From contig NZ_JAAOWU010000010.1 in assembly GCF_013778505.1 (NCBI RefSeq), positions 148,853 through 212,852 of the forward strand: DNA of 64,000 bases. The letters are read 5' to 3'. Positions 51,961 to 59,995 of this stretch are shown here, one piece after another. Made by a program: the position numbers and the translations under genes. The notes beneath the pieces were generated by a model. That model had not been told where the DNA came from. It did no database searches and saw only the letters and a list, made by a program, of their open reading frames with translations. Within the stretch, counting starts at the first letter, position 1. Each line of letters starts with the position of its first letter. The DNA comes from Pseudomonas sivasensis (GTDB taxonomy: Bacteria; Pseudomonadota; Gammaproteobacteria; Pseudomonadales; Pseudomonadaceae).

Positions 51961-52713
51961 ATGCAGAACTATAAAAAATTCCTTCTGGCCGCGGCCGTAT
52001 CGATGGCGTTCAGCGCCACGGCCTTGGCAGAAACCTTGAAGATGGGGATCGAAGCGGCTTACCCACCTTTCAACAATAAAGACGCCAGCGGCAACGTCGT
52101 CGGCTTCGACAAAGACATCGGCGATGCCCTGTGCGCCAAGATGAAAGTCGAAAAGTGCGAAGTGTATGTGTCCGACTGGGACGGCATTATCCCGGCCCTG
52201 AACGCCAAGAAGTTCGACTTCCTGGTGTCCTCACTGTCCATCACCGATGAACGCAAGCAAGCCGTCGACTTCACTGACCCGTACTACTCCAACAAGCTGC
52301 AGTTCATCGCACCTAAAGCCACTGCGGACTTCAAAACTGACGCCGAGTACCTGAAGGGCAAAGTCATCGGTGCACAGCGTGCAACCCTGGCCGGTACCTA
52401 TCTGGAAGACAAGCTGCCGAACACCGAAGCCAAGCTGTACGACACCCAGGAAAACGCCTACCTCGACCTGACGTCCGGCCGCCTCGACGGCATCCTCGCC
52501 GACAAGTACGTGCAGTACGAATGGCTCAAGAGCAAAGACGGTTCCGCCTACGAGTTCAAGGGCGACCCGGTTGTAGAAAGCGACAAGATCGGTATCGCCG
52601 TGCGCAAGGGCGACCCACTGCGCGAGCGCCTGAACAAAGCCCTGGCAGAGATCAAGGCAGACGGCACCTACAAGAAGATCAACGACAAGTACTTCCCGTT
52701 CAGCATCGAATGA
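51961..52713 (+). CDS. hisJ: Periplasmic polar amino-acid-binding protein (HisJ/ArgT type)
   Basis: A 250-residue protein: signal peptide ending TALA-ET (residue 23), then GIEAAYPPFNNKDASGNVVGFDKDIGDALCAKMKVE, a classic start of LAO/histidine-binding proteins, with the paired cysteines in CAKMKVEKCE that form the conserved disulfide. The ATG at 51961 is 14 nt after the ATPase stop. Ligand is a basic amino acid by family. Confidence 0.93.
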   Translation: MQNYKKFLLAAAVSMAFSATALAETLKMGIEAAYPPFNNKDASGNVVGFDKDIGDALCAKMKVEKCEVYVSDWDGIIPALNAKKFDFLVSSLSITDERKQAVDFTDPYYSNKLQFIAPKATADFKTDAEYLKGKVIGAQRATLAGTYLEDKLPNTEAKLYDTQENAYLDLTSGRLDGILADKYVQYEWLKSKDGSAYEFKGDPVVESDKIGIAVRKGDPLRERLNKALAEIKADGTYKKINDKYFPFSIE

Positions 52714-52787
52714 CCTGAACGGTCTGCCCGACGCGCTCACTTGAGCGCGTCGGCTTCCAGCAATGCCTGCCGCGATATGAAAACACC

Positions 52788-53480
52788 ATGAATTTCGATC
52801 TCTACGGATTCGGCCCCGCGCTCGCCGCCGGCGCGCTGATGACCGTCAAACTGGCGCTCACGGCGTTATGCCTGGGGCTGGTACTCGGCCTCGCCGGTGC
52901 CTTGGCCAAGACTTCACCGTACAAGCCGCTGCAATGGCTGGGCGGTACCTACTCGACAATCGTTCGCGGCGTGCCGGAACTGCTGTGGGTGTTACTGATT
53001 TACTTCGGCACGATCAACGCCATGCGCTCACTGGGTGAGTTGCTCGACATTTCCGACCTGTCCCTCAGCGCCTTCGCCGCCGGCGTCATTGCGCTGGGGC
53101 TGTGTTTCGGTGCCTACGCCACCGAAGTACTGCGCGGCGCAATCATCTCCATCCCCAAGGGCCACCGCGAAGCCGGTGTGGCACTGGGCCTGTCGAAGTT
53201 CCGGATCTTTACCCGCTTGATCATGCCGCAGATGTGGCGCATCGCCCTGCCGGGGCTGGGCAATCTGTTCCTGATCCTGATGAAAGACACCGCGCTGGTC
53301 ACGGTCATTGGCCTCGAAGAAATCATGCGTCACGCGCAAATCGCCGTCACCGTCACCAAACAGCCTTTCACCTTCTACCTGGTCGCCGCGTTCATTTACC
53401 TGGGCCTGACTTCACTGTCGATGGTGGCTATGCACTTCCTGGAAAAACGCGCCGCCCGCGGCTTCGTGAGGACGACGTAA
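52788..53480 (+). CDS. hisQ: Polar amino acid ABC transporter permease (HisQ type)
   Basis: A 230-residue inner-membrane permease with five helices and the EAA loop GAIISIPKGHREAGVALGLSKFRIFTRLIMPQ (E-A-x3-G-x9-I/L-P). It lies 74 nt after the binding-protein gene. The stop TAA shares its last base with the hisM start (TAATG), so the two permeases are translationally coupled. Confidence 0.94.
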   Translation: MNFDLYGFGPALAAGALMTVKLALTALCLGLVLGLAGALAKTSPYKPLQWLGGTYSTIVRGVPELLWVLLIYFGTINAMRSLGELLDISDLSLSAFAAGVIALGLCFGAYATEVLRGAIISIPKGHREAGVALGLSKFRIFTRLIMPQMWRIALPGLGNLFLILMKDTALVTVIGLEEIMRHAQIAVTVTKQPFTFYLVAAFIYLGLTSLSMVAMHFLEKRAARGFVRTT

Positions 53481-54169
53481 TGGAATGGGAAGTCATCATC
53501 AAGTGGCTGCCGAAGTTTATCCAGGGCGCCATCCTGACCCTGGAACTGGTGAGCATTGCCGTGATCCTCGGGTTGATCCTGGCCATCCCGCTGGGTATCG
53601 CGCGCTCATCCAAGCGCTGGTATGTGCGCTCACTGCCCTACGCCTACATCTTTTTCTTCCGTGGCACGCCGCTGCTGGTGCAGTTGTTTCTGGTCTATTA
53701 CGGCCTGGCCCAATTCGACAGCATCCGCTCAAGCTTCATGTGGAAGTACCTGCGCGACCCGTTCTGGTGTGCCACCGCCACCATGACACTGCACACCGCA
53801 GCCTATATCGCCGAGATCCTGCGCGGCGCAATTCAGGCCATTCCACCTGGGGAAATTGAAGCAGCCCGAGCGCTGGGCATGTCCAAGCCCAAAACGCTGT
53901 TCTATATCATCCTGCCCCGCGCGGCGCGCATCGGTTTGCCGGCCTATAGCAACGAAGTGATCCTGATGCTCAAGGCCAGTTCACTGGCGAGCACCGTGAC
54001 CCTGCTGGAACTGACCGGCATGGCCCGCACGATCATTGCGCGCAACTACCTGACGGTGGAAATGTTCTTCACCGCCGGTGTGTTCTACCTATTGATCTCC
54101 TTCCTGCTGGTACGCGGCTTCAAACTGCTGGAACGCTGGCTGCGCGTCGATGCCTGCCAGGGACGTTGA
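53480..54169 (+). CDS. hisM: Polar amino acid ABC transporter permease (HisM type)
   Basis: A 229-residue permease beginning MEWEVIIKWLPKFIQGAILTLEL, with five helices and the EAA loop GAIQAIPPGEIEAARALGMSKPKTLFYIILPR. I chose the ATG at 53480 rather than the long open frame upstream, which overlaps hisQ in another frame. Its last 20 nt overlap the start of the methyltransferase gene. Confidence 0.94.
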   Translation: MEWEVIIKWLPKFIQGAILTLELVSIAVILGLILAIPLGIARSSKRWYVRSLPYAYIFFFRGTPLLVQLFLVYYGLAQFDSIRSSFMWKYLRDPFWCATATMTLHTAAYIAEILRGAIQAIPPGEIEAARALGMSKPKTLFYIILPRAARIGLPAYSNEVILMLKASSLASTVTLLELTGMARTIIARNYLTVEMFFTAGVFYLLISFLLVRGFKLLERWLRVDACQGR

Positions 54170-55337
54170 AGCGCGCTTCCGGGCGCTGGATGCGTTTCTG
54201 ATCGAGCATCAAGGGCTGTGGCGACCACGGCCCTTTACTCAGCGCCAGTTGCCTTGGGAAAACGAACACCCCGAACTGGCCCAGTGGCTGCGCCAACGCT
54301 CGTTGGCCGATGCCGAAGCCAATCACAACCAGCCCCATGGCCTGCTCGCCCCCGCACCTTTTCCACAGTTCGCATCGCAGGCGCTGCAACTCAGCACTGT
54401 GGATAAGTTACCAACGCAGCCCTTGCAACCCGCCGCGCACCGCCTGAATGTCGATGTGCCCGGCCGCAAATGGCAACAGATCGAAGCCTTCGGCGCGGCG
54501 CTGCAGTTTGCGCAAACACCCCGGCATTGGTTGGACTGGTGCGCCGGCAAAGGCCACCTTGGCCGCCGCCTGCTGCACACAGGCCAGCAGCTGACCTGCC
54601 TGGAATACGACCCGGCCTTGATCGCTTCGGGCCAAGCCTTGAGCGAGCACCACGGCCTGCCCGTCACCCATCGTCTGCAAGACGTGATGGCGGATGTAGC
54701 CATAAGCGCCGAACACACCCCCGTGGCCCTGCATGCCTGCGGCGACCTGCATGTACGCCTGCTGCAAGTGGCCAGCGCCGCCGGCTGCAAGCAACTGGCA
54801 CTGGCGCCGTGCTGCTATAACCGCATCCAGGGGAATACCTACCAGCCGCTGTCCGACGCGGGCCGCGCTTCCACCTTGTTGTTGTCGGTCGACGACCTCG
54901 GCCTGCCCCTCAGCGAAACCGTCACCGCCGGCAAACGCGTGCGCCTGCAACGGGACACCTCCATGGCCCGGCGCCTCGGCTTCGATCAATTGCAACGCCT
55001 GTTACGCGGCTGCGACGAGTACCTGCCTACCCCGTCCCTGCCCACCCACTGGCTGGACAAACCCTTCGCTGACTACTGCCGCGAACTGGCACGCCTCAAA
55101 GGGTTATCCACAAGCGAACAAGACTGGGCGGCGTTGGAGGCCCATGGTTGGCAGCGCTTGGCCGAGGTCAGGAACCTGGAGTTGGTGCGTGGTCTGTTTC
55201 GGCGCCCGCTGGAGTTATGGCTGGTGCTGGATCGGGCACTGTTTCTCAGCGAACGTGGCTACAGGGTTGAGGTCGGCAGCTTTTGCGACCCGGCGTTAAC
55301 GCCGCGCAACTTGATGGTGCTCGCCGAGCGCGATTAA
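54150..55337 (+). CDS. Class I SAM-dependent methyltransferase
   Basis: A 395-residue cytosolic protein. The AdoMet motif WLDWCAGKGHLGRRL lies near residue 130 and a second block, VALHACGDLHVRLL, near 195; this is the methyltransferase domain of PF13679 type. Conserved LAPCCYNRI may belong to the active site. The start overlaps hisM by 20 nt, so it is probably translated from the same mRNA. Target unknown; RNA or protein methylation is possible. Confidence 0.85.
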   Translation: MPARDVEARFRALDAFLIEHQGLWRPRPFTQRQLPWENEHPELAQWLRQRSLADAEANHNQPHGLLAPAPFPQFASQALQLSTVDKLPTQPLQPAAHRLNVDVPGRKWQQIEAFGAALQFAQTPRHWLDWCAGKGHLGRRLLHTGQQLTCLEYDPALIASGQALSEHHGLPVTHRLQDVMADVAISAEHTPVALHACGDLHVRLLQVASAAGCKQLALAPCCYNRIQGNTYQPLSDAGRASTLLLSVDDLGLPLSETVTAGKRVRLQRDTSMARRLGFDQLQRLLRGCDEYLPTPSLPTHWLDKPFADYCRELARLKGLSTSEQDWAALEAHGWQRLAEVRNLELVRGLFRRPLELWLVLDRALFLSERGYRVEVGSFCDPALTPRNLMVLAERD

Positions 55338-55578
55338 AGGGCGAAATTGTCGCACCCCAACCTGTGGATAACTCTGTTGATGAATTCGTTACAGACCCTG
55401 TAGCGCTCTACGCTGCAGACCAAAAGCCACGCTGTTCATTTTTTGTTCACACAATAAAACGCACGTAAAACAGGCAGTTGCGCTGTGTTGAGAACCGCTC
55501 CACAAAATGGCTGTTTCATCACAACTGCATCCAACCGATTGTGCATAAGCATCTGGAGGTAAGCGTATAAACCGCGCT

Positions 55579-56538
55579 TTAAACGCGTTTTCTGCGAGCG
55601 ATCAATAACCGGCAAAGGTCGGTGATATCGTCACCGGCCAGGCTCGTCGCCGTGTTGTCCAAAGGGTCCGTAGAAAAGGCCAAGCCTTCGCTGATCGCCG
55701 GATCACGGTGCACGACTTCCAGAGGGTACTCACCTCGGCGCAACTTGAAGGCGTCGAGCATTTCCAGGTTGAACGTCGAGTTTTCGTCCAGTTGGTTGAT
55801 CACCAAGTGGCAACGCGGTGGACGCTCACGCTCAAGATGAGGCGCCAGCAATTCATCCAATTGGTCCAGGGTGCCGAGGCAAGCGGCATTCGGTTGGGCG
55901 ACGACCAGCACGATGTCAGCCACGCTCAGTGCTTGATGGAGATAAACGTTGTCACCTGCGGGGGTATCGACGATGACTGTGTGCCGTTCACTCAGCCCCA
56001 ATGCCGACAGGCGTTGGGTCAGCCACTTCGGCTCGCGGGCCAACCAGCGTTGCAGGTTTTCCTTTTGCTGGGTGTCGGTGTCGCCAAAGGGAATCACCTG
56101 GCAACCGGCAAAACCCGATTGCAGGATGGTCCTCCATGGCGCGTTGAGCAGACTACTGCGACCCACACCGGGTAGCTCATGATCAACACCAAAGTGCTGG
56201 CGCAAAGCATTCTGGGGATCCAGGTCCAATGCCACGACCGACTCACCCAGGCGCTGCAAACCGCTGCTCAGTGCCGTGGCCAGCGTACTGCGGCCAACAC
56301 CACCATTGATGGACACCAGCGCCACTACCGTCGGGCGTAGCGTGGTCAGTGGCTCATTGTGATGATGTTCATTGGCGTGGGACGCATGAGTACTCATGCG
56401 CGAGCCATCTTTATGGTTCACCCGAGTGCCATCGTCGAAGGGAACGCTGCCGAAAAAATGCAGGCGAGCGTTTCTTCCCTTGGGATCACGGGAAACGCTC
56501 TTGCCGAACAGGGCAAATAGATCATCAGTGCGGCTCAT
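55579..56538 (-). CDS. bcsQ: Orphan cellulose-operon ParA-like ATPase (BcsQ/WssA type)
   Basis: A 319-residue protein: an N-terminal extension (about 1-67) with MSRTDDLFALFGKS and a His-rich linker, then a MinD/ParA-like domain with VALVSINGGVGRSTLATAL. The deviant Walker A is changed at both usual lysines (N in NGG, R83 in GGVGRST), as is also seen in E. coli BcsQ, which has T. In wss/bcs operons this gene sits before bcsA and guides cellulose synthase placement. Here no bcsA, bcsB, bcsZ or bcsC follows; the next gene is the convergent methyltransferase. RBS AAGGAG is upstream of the ATG. Confidence 0.85.
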   Translation of the reverse strand: MSRTDDLFALFGKSVSRDPKGRNARLHFFGSVPFDDGTRVNHKDGSRMSTHASHANEHHHNEPLTTLRPTVVALVSINGGVGRSTLATALSSGLQRLGESVVALDLDPQNALRQHFGVDHELPGVGRSSLLNAPWRTILQSGFAGCQVIPFGDTDTQQKENLQRWLAREPKWLTQRLSALGLSERHTVIVDTPAGDNVYLHQALSVADIVLVVAQPNAACLGTLDQLDELLAPHLERERPPRCHLVINQLDENSTFNLEMLDAFKLRRGEYPLEVVHRDPAISEGLAFSTDPLDNTATSLAGDDITDLCRLLIARRKRV

Positions 56539-56805
56539 GGCCGGAGCTCCTTCACGGCGCCATATAAAGACGTGAAAAGGTCGGCAAGGTATGGCTTCGC
56601 CGCAGGTCTTTTTGTAGGCGTTCTCATGGCTTCATTCTGTGACAGCGTTAAAGAAGTGTCATTATTTTGATGAAATTACCACCGTCCTTTCAGACGAGCG
56701 GAAAACAGCCAATTTACTGACGGACTTTTACTACAATTCACTGGCAGTGATTTCATCGTGCCATTGTTTTTTACCCGCTATCACCGCACCATTGCCGCAC
56801 CTTCA

Positions 56806-57522
56806 ATGCTGCAAGCTTGGGTAATCGCAGTGGCGATACGCTTTAAATTCCCTCGAATTCTGTACGGCCTCGCCATCACGCTGTTGCTGGGTGGCGGCCT
56901 GCTGGGCGATTTGCTCGCCGACTGGGATTTCAGCCAAATCAGCCGCCGCGCCGAGTCGCTTTACGGGCCACTGGGCCCCGGGCGTCAGCGCATTGATGCA
57001 TGGCAGCAATTGCTGTCAACGCAGAAGCAAGTGGGTGAGGCCGAGCAGCTCAAAGTGGTGAATCTGTTCTTCAACCGCCAGTTGCGCTACGAGGAAGACA
57101 TCGACCTGTGGCACGAGATTGATTATTGGGCGACCCCTATTCAGTCCCTGTGGAAAGGCGCAGGCGACTGCGAAGACTACGCCATCGCCAAGTACTTCAG
57201 CCTGCGTCACTTGGGCGTCCCCGCCGAAAAACTGCGCATTACCTACGTTAAAGCGTTACGCCAGAATCGCGCGCACATGGTGCTGACGTACTATGCCAGC
57301 CCCGAAGCCATGCCCTTGGTACTGGACAGCCTGATGGACGCCATTTTGCCCGCCAGCCAGCGCGCGGATTTGCTGCCGGTGTACGCGTTCAACGGTGAAG
57401 GGCTGTGGTTGACCGGCGCGGCGGGCAACAAAAAAGTCGGTGACACCAAGCGCCTGTCACGTTGGCAGGATGTCTTGAAAAAAATGACCGCTGAAGGGTT
57501 TCCGGCCAGTTCGGATAATTAA
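56806..57522 (+). CDS. lapG: Periplasmic cysteine protease LapG
   Basis: A 238-residue transglutaminase-like protease. It has a hydrophobic N-terminal segment (about 15-30, GLAITLLLGGGLLGDLLA), then ADWDFSQISRRAESLYG and the catalytic triad C122 (GDCEDYA), H157 (NRAHMVL) and D174 (LVLDSL). It cuts the N-terminal part of LapA when free of LapD and so releases the cell from surfaces; it needs calcium in studied species. Start is uncertain: ATG 56806, GTG 56830 or GTG 56758 are all in frame and none has a strong ribosome site. lapD follows 11 nt later. Confidence 0.93.
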   Translation: MLQAWVIAVAIRFKFPRILYGLAITLLLGGGLLGDLLADWDFSQISRRAESLYGPLGPGRQRIDAWQQLLSTQKQVGEAEQLKVVNLFFNRQLRYEEDIDLWHEIDYWATPIQSLWKGAGDCEDYAIAKYFSLRHLGVPAEKLRITYVKALRQNRAHMVLTYYASPEAMPLVLDSLMDAILPASQRADLLPVYAFNGEGLWLTGAAGNKKVGDTKRLSRWQDVLKKMTAEGFPASSDN

Positions 57523-57533
57523 CAGGAGCTACG

Positions 57534-59492
57534 ATGTCACTGTTCAAACAATTGCTGATCGCTATCTGCGTGTTCCTGGTGGTCGCGTTCAGCGGTAGCT
57601 TCTTCGTCAGCCTTGAGAGTTCGCGTACCCAGTACGTCAACCAACTGCGCTCCCACGCGCAGGACGCGGCCACGGCGCTGGCCCTGTCGTTGACGCCGAA
57701 CATCGATGACCCGGCGATGACCGAACTGATGGTCAGCTCGATCTTTGACAGTGGCTACTACGCAAGCATCCGTGTGGTGGACCTGAGCAACGACCAGGTA
57801 CTGGTGGAGCGTGCCGCCGAGCCGGATGCCAGCAGCGTTCCGGCTTGGTTCGTGAAGATGATCGGCCTCGCGCCGGCTGGCGGCGATGCCATTGTCAGCC
57901 GTGGCTGGCAGCAGGCGGCGCGGGTTGAGGTGGTCAGTCACCCGATGTTTGCCCTGGCCAAACTCTGGCAAAGCGCGCTCGGCAGCCTGGGTTGGCTGTT
58001 GATCTGCGGCGCCGCGAGTGCAGTGCTGGGCGCGCTGTTGCTGCGTCGCCAGCTGAAACCGTTGGACTATATGGTCGAGCAGTCCCACGCCATCGCCCGT
58101 CGTGAGTTCCTCAGCTTGCCCGACCTGCCCCGCACCCCGGAATTACGCCGCGTGGTGCAGGCCATGAACCAGATGGTGGAGAAACTCAAGGCACTGTTCC
58201 ACGAGCAGACCGAACGCAGCGAGAAGCTGCGGGTGGAGTCCTACCAGGACAGCCTGACCGGCCTGGCGAACCGTCGTTATTTCGAGATGCAGTTGCAATC
58301 GAGGGTCAGCAACATGGAGGAGTCCAGTTCAGGCTACCTGCTGATGTTGCGGGTCAACGACCTGGGCGGCCTCAATCAGCGTCTGGGCGGGCAACGCACC
58401 GACCAGTTGCTGCAAGCCGTCAGCCAACAACTGGTGCGTACCTGTGCCAAATACCCGGAAACCAATAACCTGATCACCCGCAGCCGGGGTGGCGAGTTCG
58501 CCGTGCTCGCGCCAGGCTTGGTGCGCGATGAAGCTGTGCAGTTGGCCCAGGAACTGGAAACCACCTTGCAAAGCCTGCACGAAACCGGCGCCACCGACAT
58601 GCCCACCGTGGCCCACATCGGCCTGGCCCCTTACAACCCCGGCGACGCTTCGGCAGACCTGCTGATGCTGGCTGACCAAGCACTCACCCAGGCCGAAGCC
58701 AACAGCCTGCAAAGCTGGGTCTGCCTGTCACATCAAACCCTCGACACCGTCAGTGACGACCCGCACAGTTGGCACACCCTGCTCGACAATGCGCTGAGCC
58801 AGGGTCGCTTCCGCCTGTTCTTCCAGCCGGTGGTGAGCAGCAGCGATACCCGCCAGGTCCTGCATTACAAAGTGCTGTCGCGCTTGCTCGACAATCAGGA
58901 CCAGACCATCGCCGCCGGGCATTTCCTACCGTGGCTGGAGCGCTTCGGTTGGACCGCGCGGCTCGACCAGGTAATGCTCGATCTAGTGATCAAACACTTG
59001 GGCCAGCACAACCAATCGGTCGCGCTGAACCTGTCGGCGGCTACCCTGAACGACCCGCAAGCCCTGGAGCACATGTTCGAGCGCCTGTCACAACACCCGT
59101 TGCTGGGCGAGCGCCTGACCCTGGAAATCGGCGAGGAGCAAGTCCCTGAACAGGCACAACTGGAACGCCTGATCCGGCGCATGCGCGGTCTGGGCTACAG
59201 CCTTGGCCTGCAACGCTTCGGCGGGCGCTTCAGCATGATCGGTAACCTCGCGCATCTGGGCCTGGCCTACCTCAAGATCGACGGCAGTTACATCCGCGAC
59301 ATTGACCAGGAAAGCCACAAGCGCTTCTTTATCGAGGCCATCCAGCGAGCGGCCCACAGCATTGATCTGCCGCTAATTGCCGAGCGCGTGGAAACCGAGG
59401 GTGAGTTGCGGGTGATCCGCGAGATGGGGATTGAAGGGGTGCAAGGCCAACTGGTCGGTGAACCGGCGCCCTGGAAGTGGAGCACAGAATAA
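57534..59492 (+). CDS. lapD: c-di-GMP receptor LapD (degenerate GGDEF-EAL)
   Basis: A 652-residue inner-membrane receptor: TM1 (about 5-24), periplasmic LapG-binding domain (25-150), TM2 (about 152-172), HAMP (about 175-230), a degenerate GGDEF domain with RSRGGEF near residue 319, and a degenerate EAL domain with KVLSRLL near 446 in place of EVLxR/EAL. Neither domain should make or cut c-di-GMP; the EAL part binds it. When bound, LapD holds LapG in the periplasm so that LapA stays on the surface. AGGAG precedes the ATG. Confidence 0.96.
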   Translation: MSLFKQLLIAICVFLVVAFSGSFFVSLESSRTQYVNQLRSHAQDAATALALSLTPNIDDPAMTELMVSSIFDSGYYASIRVVDLSNDQVLVERAAEPDASSVPAWFVKMIGLAPAGGDAIVSRGWQQAARVEVVSHPMFALAKLWQSALGSLGWLLICGAASAVLGALLLRRQLKPLDYMVEQSHAIARREFLSLPDLPRTPELRRVVQAMNQMVEKLKALFHEQTERSEKLRVESYQDSLTGLANRRYFEMQLQSRVSNMEESSSGYLLMLRVNDLGGLNQRLGGQRTDQLLQAVSQQLVRTCAKYPETNNLITRSRGGEFAVLAPGLVRDEAVQLAQELETTLQSLHETGATDMPTVAHIGLAPYNPGDASADLLMLADQALTQAEANSLQSWVCLSHQTLDTVSDDPHSWHTLLDNALSQGRFRLFFQPVVSSSDTRQVLHYKVLSRLLDNQDQTIAAGHFLPWLERFGWTARLDQVMLDLVIKHLGQHNQSVALNLSAATLNDPQALEHMFERLSQHPLLGERLTLEIGEEQVPEQAQLERLIRRMRGLGYSLGLQRFGGRFSMIGNLAHLGLAYLKIDGSYIRDIDQESHKRFFIEAIQRAAHSIDLPLIAERVETEGELRVIREMGIEGVQGQLVGEPAPWKWSTE

Positions 59493-59532
59493 TCACGCCT
59501 CCTTGACGATTAAGCCGTGAAGGAGGTGCGCG

Positions 59533-59871
59533 TCAAATCAGGCCGGTTTCATCATCATTGATCAGCTCACTCAAACCGCCCAGCGCCGCCCGGGCCTGGG
59601 TGCGTTCCAGGAACTTGGTCTGCGCCGCCGGCGGCAAGTCGGTGATGCTCATTACGTTCTTGGTGATCAGCACCTGAATCAAGTCGTCCAGTACGCGGAT
59701 CATCTCAAGGTCACTGCTCTTGAGCTGCTTGAGGCTGGTCTCGATCTCATCGTCGGCAAACCACGCCTGGATCTCGTGATGGTCAGCCGGTAGCGTCTCA
59801 GTGGCTTCAGCGAAGGCCTGCGCCTCGACACGCACCAAAGCGTTGTATTGATCGCGTAGCACGTAGAACAT
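59533..59871 (-). CDS. Conserved small protein beside the lap locus
   Basis: A 112-residue soluble protein: MFYVLRDQYNALVRVEAQAF at the start, an acidic middle, then VLDDLIQVLITKNVMSITDLPPAAQTKFLERTQARAALGG and an acidic end (SELINDDETGLI). The pattern is widespread in Pseudomonas but I know of no proven function. I chose the ATG at 59871; the 32-codon extension is rich in Arg/Cys and not protein-like. It lies after the adhesin gene on the same strand and is convergent with lapD. Confidence 0.8.
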   Translation of the reverse strand: MFYVLRDQYNALVRVEAQAFAEATETLPADHHEIQAWFADDEIETSLKQLKSSDLEMIRVLDDLIQVLITKNVMSITDLPPAAQTKFLERTQARAALGGLSELINDDETGLI

Positions 59872-59952
59872 CAGTCCTCTCCCAATAAAAAATCCCTGCA
59901 GGCGCCGCACACGGCTCCCACAGAGATTACACACATTTCGCCGAAGCGGATG

Positions 59953-59992
59953 CCATGGGGGCGCCAATCCCTAAAGATTGCCGCCCCCATGG
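59953..59992 (-). terminator. Strong hairpin after the adhesin gene
   Basis: A 16-bp stem, CCATGGGGGCG / CGCCCCCATGG continued by CAATC / GATTG after one C-C mismatch, with loop CCTAAA. It starts 4 nt after the adhesin stop codon. There is no T-tract on the minus strand, so it may act by shielding the mRNA end or with Rho. Confidence 0.65.
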
Positions 59993-59995
59993 TGA

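Noticed and set aside
59498..59526. Inverted repeat CCTCCTT / AAGGAGG between lapD and the small convergent gene
   Set aside because: Seven base pairs with a 15-nt loop and no T-tract; it may help end lapD transcription but is too weak to list as a terminator.
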